Shown here piece after piece: positions 18,088 to 27,635 of a DNA stretch of 64,000 nucleotides. The stretch spans positions 62,001-126,000 of the forward strand of contig CAYFLR010000012.1 of NCBI GenBank assembly GCA_964343805.1, in the 5' to 3' direction. Position 1 is the stretch's first letter; every line of letters begins with the position of its first letter. Below the pieces are notes generated by a model. The model searched no databases and had not been told where the DNA came from. It saw only the letters and a program-made list of their open reading frames with translations. The translations under genes and the position numbers were made by a program. The DNA is from CAYFLR01 sp964343805. Its GTDB lineage: Bacteria > Bdellovibrionota_B > Oligoflexia > CAYFLR01.

Positions 18088-21083
18088 TAAACCTCTTTCA
18101 ATTTACTCTGTCTTCCTGAAACAGATATTCTCAAAATTACTCGCATAATTATTTCTAAGGTCTCTTCAATGGTTACATAAAACATAGGAATCCCCACTAA
18201 ACTGAGAAAGGTGGAGACAAAGAGACCGAAAACCATAACAACCGCTATTCCACGGAAAATTTCTGCACCGGTACCAAGACCTAAAACCATAGGCAGCATT
18301 CCGGTAATAGTTGTGAGACTGGTAATCAAAATGGGAGCAATTCGTGCTTTTATGGCACCGGCAATGGCAATATGTGGCAGAGTATATTTTTTCCTTTGAG
18401 TAATAATATGATCCACTAAGAGAATTCCATTGTTAACTGTAATCCCAGCTAACATAATAAATCCAATGCTGGCAGGGGCAGAAGTAAACTCTTTGCAGAG
18501 CATAAGCCCTGGAATAGCACCAAGAAAAGTAAGTAAGAAGGTAAACAAAATAGTAATCGGATGAATGATTGAACCAAATTGCACCGCCAAAATGGCATAG
18601 ATTAACACCAGGGAGAGGATGAGGATTTTTGATAGCTGTTTAAAACTATTATTAATCGTCTCAGAGCCTCCGGCAAATATGAGCCATTTTTCTTTGATAT
18701 CCCTTTTTAGGATTTCCATAACTGTGCTTAATGCCACAATAGAGCGGTCGAAGTTTGCTGAAATAAAAGCCACATTGTTTAAATTATGGTGAAAGATATT
18801 TTGACTGGTCTCCTTTCGGGTAAATGAAAACAAATTAACACCGCCTCCATCAACTGGATTGATAATATCCTCTTGCGATTTCATAAAAATTTTCGAGGTG
18901 ATGGGTAGGTTCATACTCTTACTTTTCAAGGAAGTTTGTAAGATGTCGGTGGAGATCCCCGCTAGATCAAGCCGTGTGAGTTGAGGTAGCACATCAATAT
19001 TTTCACTGGTTTTAGTAGAGTGGTTGATAATTTCACTCATAGTAGGAATTGATTTTAACGACCGATAGAGACGCCTCTCTTTATTCTGTAGATCTTCCAA
19101 ATCAGAATAAATAATCTTTAATTCTAGTGGGGTTCCCACTGTGACTTTATCATCAAACCGTGAGAATGGGTTGATGCTCACCTTTATATGAGGATAACGG
19201 GAAGCGAGATAGCTCTTTAATTCCCTTATATCCTGACCGGCAATAGGAGCTTTTTGGGGAATAAATGCCAGTTTTGATTCCGTACTGGTGATCGTGGTAT
19301 TGGTTCTTTCAACTGGAATTATTTTGCGCAAGTGAGTCCCAAAATCTTTGATTGCTCTATTAACGGTATTTATAGAGGTATTTGGAGAGAATGAAAAGTT
19401 GGCTACATAGGAGGTGGGTTTCTCTGGGGGTAAGAACTCTAAGGGAGGCAAAAAGTTAAAAAGAGTGACAATGGACACCATAATTCCGAGTAGCAAAGCG
19501 ACTCTAAGTTTTGGTTTATGAATGATGAAAGAGGTGAGGTTAATCAGCTTGGTTCCTTGTTCTTCTGCCCACCTATCTAATTTAGCAATGACATTTCTCA
19601 TAGGGTGTTTAGATTGATTTCCATTGACACGAGGTAAACTGGTTAAAAACTTAGCAGCCATCGCGGGTACAACCAGGATACTTATTATCATGGAAAAGGT
19701 CAGGGAAAAAATAATGGTGAGGGCCAAATCTCTAAACAAAGCACCTACTATATTCTGTAAAAAGACGATCGGTAGAAAAACAGCTAAGGAGGTTAAAGTG
19801 GATGAAAAAATAGGTAAGGCAATATCCTTAACTCCTCGAATGGCGGCCTCAGGTTGCTCTTTTTGCTGTCTAAGTTCATTGAGAATATTGGAAACCGCCG
19901 AAATCGAACTGTCTACCACCATTCCGATCCCCAAGGAAATTCCTGCTAGAGATAGAATATTCAATGATACGTTTAAAAGAAACATGGCACTGAAGGTGAG
20001 GGAGAGGGAGAGAGGAATAGAAATGCAAACAATAAAAGTAGGGGTCAAGCTTTTGAAAAAGAGCAAGATAAAAAGGGAAGTAAGAATGGTACCTACCAAA
20101 ATGTTGCCACTCAAGACGGATTGGGCATTTTTAATATAGGTAGAATCATTCACTGAAATTAAAAATTCAATATCAGTGTTCTGAGATTTAAATTTTTCCA
20201 GGATGTTAAGTGTTTTTGCGATGATATCCAAGGTATTGGCACCAGTCTCTTTGATGATGGCGAGTGAGATCGATTCCTTTTGATTTGCTAAAGAATAAGA
20301 TCCATAGGCGTTCATCCTAATTTCTATATCGGCAAGTTCGGTTAATTTTATATATTTTGGGGCTTCATTGGGAACAAAAATAGGTATTTTAATTTCCTTT
20401 AGCGTTTTTAAATCTTGTTTGGGGGGAGGGAGGGCTGAGATGTAGTTACCATTTTGTAATTTTATGTTGCCTAGCCTTGATATGCGGTATGTGTCTTTAA
20501 TAACACTATAGAGATAGGGAATGTTGAGACCCAATTTATCTAATTTCTCCTTTTTAGGCGTTATAAGAAGTTCTTTTTTTAACTGCCCTTCTATGGAAAC
20601 CCTTCCTACTCCATTGATCCTAGAAATAGATTGTTTCAGGTCAGTTATTAATAAATCCATATTCTTACTTTTTGCGCCTTTGGGAAAGAGATCAAATCTA
20701 AAAATAGGACTGGCACCAGGCGTATAGCGGTAGAGCAAAGAGGAATATCTTTGGGTGATATCAGAGACCTGACGCGATTTTTGATTAATGTCAACTGTCC
20801 AATCAAAGTGAACAATAATAATCGAATACTTAGAGTTGGTTTTAGATTCAAGTAATTCAATTCCACTCAAATTGTTTAATTCTACTTCAATGGGCCGGGT
20901 GATATCTTTTTCCGCTATCTTGGGTTCCATATTGTGCAAAGGTGTGATAATGGCGATGACCGGTGGGTTAAAATTGGGCAGCAGTTCACTGGGAAGTAAT
21001 TTTAAACAATAAATCCCTAATGTGAAAAAAAAGACACAAAGGATAAAAGTGACTGTTGTGTGACGAGTGTAATATTCAATCAT
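18087..21083 (-). CDS. RND-family efflux transporter permease
   Basis: 998 residues, normal length for an AcrB-like permease. The twelve-helix duplicated layout is visible: an N-terminal helix with LPSELLPNFNPPVIAI, the TM4 segment LAGISLGIGMVVDSSISAVS, and C-terminal helices including GITVNNGILLVDH. TM4 has a single Asp (VVDSS) where many proton-driven pumps have DD. It is driven by proton motive force and sits in the inner membrane. The start overlaps the adaptor gene by 8 nt and the stop overlaps the second pump's start, so TolC, adaptor and pumps form one operon. Substrate cannot be told. Confidence 0.88.
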   Translation of the reverse strand: MIEYYTRHTTVTFILCVFFFTLGIYCLKLLPSELLPNFNPPVIAIITPLHNMEPKIAEKDITRPIEVELNNLSGIELLESKTNSKYSIIIVHFDWTVDINQKSRQVSDITQRYSSLLYRYTPGASPIFRFDLFPKGAKSKNMDLLITDLKQSISRINGVGRVSIEGQLKKELLITPKKEKLDKLGLNIPYLYSVIKDTYRISRLGNIKLQNGNYISALPPPKQDLKTLKEIKIPIFVPNEAPKYIKLTELADIEIRMNAYGSYSLANQKESISLAIIKETGANTLDIIAKTLNILEKFKSQNTDIEFLISVNDSTYIKNAQSVLSGNILVGTILTSLFILLFFKSLTPTFIVCISIPLSLSLTFSAMFLLNVSLNILSLAGISLGIGMVVDSSISAVSNILNELRQQKEQPEAAIRGVKDIALPIFSSTLTSLAVFLPIVFLQNIVGALFRDLALTIIFSLTFSMIISILVVPAMAAKFLTSLPRVNGNQSKHPMRNVIAKLDRWAEEQGTKLINLTSFIIHKPKLRVALLLGIMVSIVTLFNFLPPLEFLPPEKPTSYVANFSFSPNTSINTVNRAIKDFGTHLRKIIPVERTNTTITSTESKLAFIPQKAPIAGQDIRELKSYLASRYPHIKVSINPFSRFDDKVTVGTPLELKIIYSDLEDLQNKERRLYRSLKSIPTMSEIINHSTKTSENIDVLPQLTRLDLAGISTDILQTSLKSKSMNLPITSKIFMKSQEDIINPVDGGGVNLFSFTRKETSQNIFHHNLNNVAFISANFDRSIVALSTVMEILKRDIKEKWLIFAGGSETINNSFKQLSKILILSLVLIYAILAVQFGSIIHPITILFTFLLTFLGAIPGLMLCKEFTSAPASIGFIMLAGITVNNGILLVDHIITQRKKYTLPHIAIAGAIKARIAPILITSLTTITGMLPMVLGLGTGAEIFRGIAVVMVFGLFVSTFLSLVGIPMFYVTIEETLEIIMRVILRISVSGRQSKLKEV

Positions 21084-22119
21084 GTTTAGTTAAATTACGA
21101 ATTTGTTGCCCTTCAGCTAAGTTAGTAATATTGGAGTTGGCGATAACATCATTTTCCGTGACTCCGCTTTTCACCTCAATTCTTCCACCGGTTGCAAATC
21201 CTGTCTCAATAGTTGTTAGTTGCAATCTATTTTCTTTGATAGTAAAAATTTCACTTGTATAATGACGAATGATGGAGCTTCTCGGAATGGTTAAAGAATT
21301 CGGTTTTTCCCAGAGTAACAGGGCTCCATCGATCATTTGACCAATCCTAAAATAGTCTGATTTTAAACTTAATGTGATGGTTAGATTTTGAGTGATGGGA
21401 TCCACTACTTTTCCCAATTCGAGGATTTTACCACTGGCTCTTATGCTTTTTGCCTCCCGAAACTGAACTAGAGAATCTTTTGAAATAAAAGAAAATAGGC
21501 TCTGATGAATATTAACATCTGCAATTAATTTGTTAGGGTCTAGGATATGAAATGCCGGAGTGCCAATACTTGCAACCTGTAACCTAGTGGTAAAGTTTTT
21601 TGCAATGATTCCATTGAAGGGGCTTATAATCTGATGTAATCTTTTTTTCTCTAACAGTAATTGGTAAGCCGAATTGATGGCTGCTAAACCGGCTTCTAAC
21701 TCGGAGAATTTGGCCTTAATCTTTTCATATTCAGCTTCAGCGATCATCTTATTTTTATAAAGACTTTTCTGTCTGGCTAGATGTGCAGGGTTGGCTGCCT
21801 CAGTCGCTGCTTTCAACCTTTGTTTAGTGGCCGCAATTTCCAGGTCAAGAAGTCTGGTTGATAACTTACATAACACCTCTCCCTTTTTTACCACTCCGCT
21901 CTTATTTTTGAGACAGCTTTCAATTTCTCCTTGGCTCTGAAAGAAAAGGGTTTTCTCATGTTGAGGTTTGACCACTGTGGTAAAAGGAAGAGTTCTTTTT
22001 AGATTGGTTCGTTTGGGTTTTACCGTATGGATAGGAGTCGCTTTTTGTTGCCCTGGTGGTAATTCTCCTAATGAGCAACTCACCACTCCTATACATAGAA
22101 TTATTAATAAGATCCGCAT
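21076..22119 (-). CDS. RND efflux periplasmic adaptor (MFP), lipoprotein
   Basis: 347 residues with lipobox GVVSC. The adaptor pattern is clear: a lipoyl/barrel-sandwich half (QGEIESCLKNKSGVVKKGEV), a helical hairpin (ATKQRLKAATEAAN... to ...INSAYQLLLEKKRL), the second lipoyl half (QIISPFNGIIAKN) and a beta-barrel with SIIRHY near the end. It bridges the inner-membrane pump to TolC. It overlaps the TolC-like gene by 16 nt and the pump gene by 8 nt. Confidence 0.88.
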   Translation of the reverse strand: MRILLIILCIGVVSCSLGELPPGQQKATPIHTVKPKRTNLKRTLPFTTVVKPQHEKTLFFQSQGEIESCLKNKSGVVKKGEVLCKLSTRLLDLEIAATKQRLKAATEAANPAHLARQKSLYKNKMIAEAEYEKIKAKFSELEAGLAAINSAYQLLLEKKRLHQIISPFNGIIAKNFTTRLQVASIGTPAFHILDPNKLIADVNIHQSLFSFISKDSLVQFREAKSIRASGKILELGKVVDPITQNLTITLSLKSDYFRIGQMIDGALLLWEKPNSLTIPRSSIIRHYTSEIFTIKENRLQLTTIETGFATGGRIEVKSGVTENDVIANSNITNLAEGQQIRNLTKHD

Positions 22120-23489
22120 CTAATTTGCTCCCTAATGGATAATCCACTATTTTGATAAAGTTCATTAAGTAGGCTGATCTGTTTGGCCGTGTGAGCTAAA
22201 TAAGTTAAAGTTTCTCTTTGGGTATTGATATTTATTTGTAGTAATTTTACCTTAGGTATCAGTTTATTTTGATAACTGGTGGCAGCCATTTTTGCTTGCA
22301 GTTTGGCTAGATTCATTTTTTCTTTTAAAATTCTCTTCTGGCCTTCTGATTGACGTAATTCTTGATATACATTCCAGATGTCTTTCACCAGGGACTTTTT
22401 ATAACTGGTCAATCCGATTCTTGCTTCTCTAACTCGTGAAAGAGCTTTTCTTTGATCATGATAACTAAAATGTCCGTCATAAAGTGGCATAAGGAAAGCT
22501 CCGCCGAAGGACCAGTTCATCTCATCTGTATCCGGGCTGCCATCTTTGATATACTCTAAAGAGCCAAAAATAAGTGCTTTAGGTGAGAGGGGATCTTGCT
22601 TTTCAACCAATGATTTGGCTGTTTCCGCGAGATGAACTGCAGAATTTAATTTTTTAATTTGCAGATTATTATGCCTTATATGACCTAAATATTTTTCAAT
22701 GGGCTCAGGGGGGAAATGGTGGGGGAGTTGAATGCAGGTTTTCCCAATTTGATTGGTTGATAAACTTTGCAGTCCAGTGAGGATGGCCAATCCTTTGAGA
22801 AGTTCGTCTAAACTGTCTCGCTCTTTTTGCAGTTCTAATTCGGCCTCTAAATGAGCTATTTTTGCTTCCATTACTTTGGGTTCGGTTACCTCTCCATTTC
22901 GATATTTTTGGGTAATAAGGTTATAGCTTTGGGAGGTGGCGGTGAGGATATTTTGGCGAATGGATATTTTTTGTCTTGCAAAATAGGCCCCATAGAAAAG
23001 ACCAATAATGGTGGTGATGACCTTTTCGCTAGTTAAGCTTTTTTCTAACTCGATTTGCTGTAAGCGCTTTTTTTCAAAATTAATTCGGGTACTAAATAGA
23101 CCGCTGGCATATACAAACTGCCGAAAACCAACTCCGACCGCAAAGGTGTTCTCATCGATCTGAATATTATTAGTAGTTTTATTACTCCCGGTGTAATCGC
23201 TCATAGTTTCTGTTTGCACGGATTTTAACTCTCGATTGATCCGTTCTGAAAGGGCATTTGGATCCCTTTGATAAAGGTGACCCATAACTAAGTGAATATT
23301 TGGTTTTAAAGCCGCCCTTGCTTTTTCTACTTCAGCAAAATGTTGATTTTCCTTTTCCTGCAGTAAAAGTAAATTAGGTGCATTTTTGATTCCTAAATCA
23401 ATTAACTCGGGCAGATGAAAAACTTTTTCCCTGCCAATGAGTGGCCCACAAGAGAGGATTGTTAGAATGAATATAAACAGTATTTTCAT
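22104..23489 (-). CDS. TolC-family outer-membrane efflux protein
   Basis: 461 residues with an N-terminal signal sequence. Two repeats of long amphipathic helices are present, as in the OEP family: one around LLLLQEKENQHFAEVEKARA with strand RQFVYASGLFSTRINFEKKR, and a second around RQSEGQKRILKEKMNLAKLQ. GGAFLMPLYDGHFSYHDQRK marks the second strand-to-helix turn. It forms the outer-membrane channel for the pump. Its ATG overlaps the stop of the STAS gene (TAATG), so the STAS protein is translationally coupled to it. Confidence 0.85.
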   Translation of the reverse strand: MKILFIFILTILSCGPLIGREKVFHLPELIDLGIKNAPNLLLLQEKENQHFAEVEKARAALKPNIHLVMGHLYQRDPNALSERINRELKSVQTETMSDYTGSNKTTNNIQIDENTFAVGVGFRQFVYASGLFSTRINFEKKRLQQIELEKSLTSEKVITTIIGLFYGAYFARQKISIRQNILTATSQSYNLITQKYRNGEVTEPKVMEAKIAHLEAELELQKERDSLDELLKGLAILTGLQSLSTNQIGKTCIQLPHHFPPEPIEKYLGHIRHNNLQIKKLNSAVHLAETAKSLVEKQDPLSPKALIFGSLEYIKDGSPDTDEMNWSFGGAFLMPLYDGHFSYHDQRKALSRVREARIGLTSYKKSLVKDIWNVYQELRQSEGQKRILKEKMNLAKLQAKMAATSYQNKLIPKVKLLQININTQRETLTYLAHTAKQISLLNELYQNSGLSIREQIRCGSY

Positions 23490-23830
23490 TATGAATTATC
23501 CAAAATGGCTTCTTCTTGTTTGGGGTAAACATTCAGTGCTCTATGAATCCGAGTGAATTCAGCTGTCTTTTTTGCCGCTTCTGATAACTCCGTTAAACAA
23601 ACAATTCCATCGTATTGCTTTGCTCTCTTATCTGCCTTTAGAAAGGTTCGGAGGCAGCTGGCACTTAAGTACTCTGCTTCTTTGAGATTGATGATGGTTT
23701 TAAAACAACCGGTGTTGATGATGGTTTGAAGTTCATCTAATAGAATATCAGAACAGAAATTATCTATTCGACCTTTGAGATAGAGAACTAGAATCCCTTC
23801 CTTTTTCTCTTCCTGCACTTCCATGAGCAT
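23489..23830 (-). CDS. STAS-domain (anti-anti-sigma factor-like) protein
   Basis: 113 residues, a single STAS domain: EEKKEGILVLYLKGRID at the first strand, INLKEAEYLSASCLRTF in the switch region, and a terminal helix. The usual phosphorylated Ser/Thr is in or near SASC. Such proteins bind anti-sigma or other signalling kinases. It opens the efflux operon by stop/start overlap with the TolC-like gene, an unusual partner. A second ATG at 23824 is a possible start. Confidence 0.8.
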   Translation of the reverse strand: MLMEVQEEKKEGILVLYLKGRIDNFCSDILLDELQTIINTGCFKTIINLKEAEYLSASCLRTFLKADKRAKQYDGIVCLTELSEAAKKTAEFTRIHRALNVYPKQEEAILDNS

Positions 23831-23896
23831 TCCGAAATAAAATTGTACTTTCTATAATAACAATCAGTAACTATAACCTTATCTGCACTGTCTAAA

Positions 23897-26161
23897 CTAA
23901 ATTCTCTGTCTACGATAGTAAGCCACTAGAGGAACTAAGATCATCAGTATTAAGATCCATCCACTTTTGGAGGAATTATTACTGTCAATGCTACATCCAT
24001 CAGAGTTTCTTCTCTTGGTGGGGGTCTTTTTCTTTTGGGTGGTCGCTTGATAACAAGAAGCCCCGTAACAAGCCTGCTGCATGGTTTGATCACCACTTCC
24101 CACTGAACTTTGAGGTATAGTTGTTCCATTTGCTGCCTTGTCGTTACCACTATTTCCTTGATCCGTTTCACTTGGAATTTGAGAACCTGTTGCTCCAACT
24201 CCAGCTGCTTGCAGTGCTTGCTGAACTGCTGCTTGTCTGTCTTGATCTGAAAGAGGTTCTAAACCTTGTTGTTCACGTTGCTGGGTAATTTGCTGGCTAG
24301 TGGTTGTTTCCGCATAGGCAGAGGAATGGTCGTTTTGTTCGGTGGTCAATACCGCACAAAACTCTAGAATTCCTGGGTTCGAGAGATCATCAGGAAGACG
24401 ATCGCCATTGGTATCTTTATAAGTATGATTTTGATCTCTTTTGATGATGGCCATGCCTTTGGTTCGTACTAACACCACTGGAGGCATTTCTAGCTCGGAG
24501 AGACGCATTTCATTTATAAGGATATGTTCACCATTATAGTGTTTGGTGATGTCATCTCTGTTTAAGGTGAGAATAGTCCCTTCAGAGGTTTTCTGAGCAT
24601 TGAAGAAACGATTAATCCGGTTGGCTGGCTTCACCTCATTGATATAAACTTCTATCAAATCGAAGCTAGATCCTGCAGGAGGAATAAAGCTGGTTGCTTC
24701 ATAACCGTTCACAGATAGTAGATTACTAGGTTCAGTGATGGCTTCCAATTTAATTTTAACAATGGGAGATTGGCTCTCTAAGAAAGAGTAAGCCTTATAA
24801 GTGGTGTATTTGGTTTTAGGATCACTGCCTTCTTCGGTAGCAATTTGACGTTTGACCCCACAGTGTTTGTAGATAGATTTTTTGCTACTATCTAACTCAG
24901 GAGAAATGATGGTGGACTTAGCTTGGTAGATGGCAAAAGGAAAATAAGAGTTCTGATAGCCCACAATGTGCTGACTTCGACTATTTAAATCCTGTTTAAT
25001 AAGATTTAAAAAGACCAAAGACTTTATTTGAAATTGGTTGTTAAAATTAGCTGGTTGATCTTCTGCAAAGAAAGAAAGAGACTCCATGCGGCCATTTAGG
25101 GTGTTGTAGGTGAAAGGAGGAAAATCATCTGCTAGGTTAAAAAAACCATCGCCAATTTCTACATTTACATAGGTATGAGCACCATCTGGAAATTCGATGT
25201 CTCCATCTTTATAAACCCAAGCTTCCGCTTTTTTCTCGGTAGTATTGGCAAATAGTTCATGAGCATTTTCAAGAGTCATATAGTGTCCTGCTCCTACATG
25301 AGAAAGGGTGTACTCATCTTTTCCCAGACTGACAATAGTTACCGAATTGTCATTATCTAATTTGTTAAAGTTATTAAATCGGGATTTGGCTACTCGATAG
25401 ATACCAAAGGCGATCACTTGGTTATTACTTTCTACATGGGTTCGCTCCGATTCTTTCACCTCTTGTTCTTTTTCTTTTAGATACTCATTAACAGCTACTA
25501 AATCAATCATTGGACTTTTTAGCCCTGTGGCTGAAACACGTCCGTAACCGACTAAATGAATAAGGCTTTCTCCTGCGGATTGAGTGAGGATGGGAGTGCT
25601 TTTATTGATCATAGAGAGAGTGATATTAGAATCGATTTTTTTGGCCACCGAGAGACTTTTGTAGAAGTCTTTGGTGTAATCAGCACTGTCAGCTAGAGCT
25701 TCATCCAGTAAAGGATTTGAAACGCTACCTGTTAAATAGAGTGAAGATAGAATGTAAACATAGCTCTCTGTCGGATTGGTATCCGCATCATCAGAAGCGC
25801 TAGGAGATCCACCCCCATCTTTGGCTCCAGATAGCTCTGCAATAACATAACCGAGGGATTTATAATTTATGGTTCCACTAGAGGGGCGACTATCCATAAG
25901 TAAGGTTCCTCGAGCGTTGAGACAGGTTATTTTGTTGAGTTTGTCTTTGGCGCTGGCTAATGGGATCCCATCAACTGTGGCATTTCCATCGATTTTTGAA
26001 ATGAGCGTACAAGCAGCATTTGCCTCGGCATCAATGGCCTTCAATTCTGTTTCTTCTTCTTCGTCTTCATCATCACTACCACCGCAGGCAGGAAGTAGAA
26101 AAAGCCCGAGAACCATCATTACTAATGTAAGAAAAGTGGTTAATTTATTTCGGTAAATCAT
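23897..26161 (-). CDS. Large lipoprotein with C-terminal Cys-helix-Arg sorting-like tail
   Basis: 754 residues. The N-terminus has lipobox LLPAC followed by an acidic stretch. The body is strand-rich and not recognised; DTNGDRLPDD looks like a calcium-binding thrombospondin-3-type loop. The last about 150 residues are Gln/Ser-rich and disordered. The extreme C-terminus (DGCSIDSNNSSKSGW, then ILILMILVPLVAYYRRQRI) has the Cys, hydrophobic helix and Arg cluster of MYXO/JDVT-CTERM tails. AAAGGGG precedes the ATG. Likely envelope-bound. It may be in the same transcript as the STAS gene 66 bp downstream. Confidence 0.65.
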   Translation of the reverse strand: MIYRNKLTTFLTLVMMVLGLFLLPACGGSDDEDEEEETELKAIDAEANAACTLISKIDGNATVDGIPLASAKDKLNKITCLNARGTLLMDSRPSSGTINYKSLGYVIAELSGAKDGGGSPSASDDADTNPTESYVYILSSLYLTGSVSNPLLDEALADSADYTKDFYKSLSVAKKIDSNITLSMINKSTPILTQSAGESLIHLVGYGRVSATGLKSPMIDLVAVNEYLKEKEQEVKESERTHVESNNQVIAFGIYRVAKSRFNNFNKLDNDNSVTIVSLGKDEYTLSHVGAGHYMTLENAHELFANTTEKKAEAWVYKDGDIEFPDGAHTYVNVEIGDGFFNLADDFPPFTYNTLNGRMESLSFFAEDQPANFNNQFQIKSLVFLNLIKQDLNSRSQHIVGYQNSYFPFAIYQAKSTIISPELDSSKKSIYKHCGVKRQIATEEGSDPKTKYTTYKAYSFLESQSPIVKIKLEAITEPSNLLSVNGYEATSFIPPAGSSFDLIEVYINEVKPANRINRFFNAQKTSEGTILTLNRDDITKHYNGEHILINEMRLSELEMPPVVLVRTKGMAIIKRDQNHTYKDTNGDRLPDDLSNPGILEFCAVLTTEQNDHSSAYAETTTSQQITQQREQQGLEPLSDQDRQAAVQQALQAAGVGATGSQIPSETDQGNSGNDKAANGTTIPQSSVGSGDQTMQQACYGASCYQATTQKKKTPTKRRNSDGCSIDSNNSSKSGWILILMILVPLVAYYRRQRI

Positions 26162-26382
26162 GGATACCCCTTTGATAAACGAATATTTCTTTTAGTAGTT
26201 CGACAAAGATCACTACATTTGGTTCTTTTATCGGTGAGAACTTTATTTACTTTAGGAATAGGGAATTAATTTAGTAAAAGCAGGGTGTTAGTCGAGTTAA
26301 TAGCGGGAGGGTCCTTGTTGGTTTTAGCCAGAAATAGCAGGTTTTTCTTGATCTTACCGGTAAAGTACGATTACATATTGAA

Positions 26383-27609
26383 ATGGCAAATAAAAAATCG
26401 GGTTTTAGTCTATTTTTTTCACTGATTGTCTTTTATTCCTGTGCCCTTCTAGACCGCAAGGGAGGAGCGAATAGTCCCTATGCACCCTCTAAGATGATGG
26501 ACAGTTTATCTCCTTCAGCCAAGAAACTTTTGAATAAAGCTCTGAAAGGGGTCAATAAAAAGAGGCTAGTGGACTATCATGTCCATATTGTGGGAATTGG
26601 TACAGGAAATACCGGCAATTTTGTTCATTCCCATATGCAGAGCTTATTGCACCCTTTTAAATATCTCCGCTTTTTAGTTTATAAAAATGCAGCAGGAATA
26701 GTAAAAAATAAAAATGCTGATAAAGAATATGTAGAGCGGCTGCTTGAACTTGCTAAGAATATGAATTATCCAGGGAAGTTTCTCCTTTTGGCCCAAGATA
26801 AACACTACAAGCCGGATGGAACTCCCGATTTGGAATTCACTGAGTTTTATACTCCCAATGACTATGTTTACAAAATCGCAGAAGAAAACCCTAAATACTT
26901 CGAGCCCATGATTTCCATCCACCCTTATCGCAAAGATGCTTTGCAAGAACTAGAAAAATGGGGGAAAAAAGGGGTTAAGTTTCTAAAGTGGTTGCCAAAT
27001 GGGATGGGTATTGATCCATCTAACCCCAAAATAGATCCCTTTTACGATATGATGAAGAAATACGAGATGGTTCTTTTTACTCATACCGGTGAGGAAAAGG
27101 CGATTGATGCTGAGGAATTTCAGGCATTTGGCAATCCTTTGCTACTAAGGCGCCCGTTAGATAGAGGGGTTCAGGTTATAATGGCCCATTGTGCTTCCCT
27201 AGGAGATAATGTAGATCTTGACCGAAAGGATGGTAAGCGGGTTTCTAATTTTGAGCTTTTTCTCCGTATGATGGAAGATCCCAAATATGAAGACTTGGTT
27301 TTTGGTGAGATAGCAGGTATTACTCAGTTTAACCGCTACCGCAATGTACTAAAGGATTTACTTGCCAAAGATCACCTCCATTCAAGACTCATTCAAGGCA
27401 GCGATTATCCCTTGCCGGCTATCAATATGCTCATTCGCACCAGCGATTTTCACGATGAAGGATTTATCACCGAGCAAGAGATGGAGGATTTAAACGAAAT
27501 ATTTGAATTCAACCCTCTGCTATTTGATTTTGTTCTCAAAAGAACCATTCGTCATCCCGACACCGGTGAGCAGTTTCCTCCCTCTCTATTTAATTCTCCT
27601 TTTCATTAA
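26383..27609 (+). CDS. Amidohydrolase-2-like metal-dependent hydrolase, lipoprotein
   Basis: 408 residues with lipobox VFYSC. The metal ligands of a TIM-barrel amidohydrolase are visible in order: HxH in LVDYHVHIVG, H in LFTHTGEEKA, H in VIMAHCASLG and D in IQGSDYPLPA. The substrate is unknown; related proteins are decarboxylases and hydrolases of cyclic acids. Being a lipoprotein is unusual for the family. ATG at 26383 has no strong ribosome site; a 10-bp palindrome TTACCGGTAA lies 20 bp upstream. Confidence 0.75.
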   Translation: MANKKSGFSLFFSLIVFYSCALLDRKGGANSPYAPSKMMDSLSPSAKKLLNKALKGVNKKRLVDYHVHIVGIGTGNTGNFVHSHMQSLLHPFKYLRFLVYKNAAGIVKNKNADKEYVERLLELAKNMNYPGKFLLLAQDKHYKPDGTPDLEFTEFYTPNDYVYKIAEENPKYFEPMISIHPYRKDALQELEKWGKKGVKFLKWLPNGMGIDPSNPKIDPFYDMMKKYEMVLFTHTGEEKAIDAEEFQAFGNPLLLRRPLDRGVQVIMAHCASLGDNVDLDRKDGKRVSNFELFLRMMEDPKYEDLVFGEIAGITQFNRYRNVLKDLLAKDHLHSRLIQGSDYPLPAINMLIRTSDFHDEGFITEQEMEDLNEIFEFNPLLFDFVLKRTIRHPDTGEQFPPSLFNSPFH

Positions 27610-27635
27610 TTGAAAAAATTGGACACAGATAAATT

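Noticed and set aside
19624..20139. Long open frame on the strand opposite the first RND gene
   Set aside because: It is a shadow of the RND coding frame: no ribosome site, biased Lys/Arg/Ile composition and no family.
26354..26363. Palindrome TTACCGGTAA as an operator for the amidohydrolase gene
   Set aside because: A single 10-bp palindrome without a second copy or known regulator is not enough to call an operator.
26162..26382. Possible tRNA because of a GTTCGA sequence
   Set aside because: No acceptor or anticodon stem could be formed around it, so no cloverleaf.
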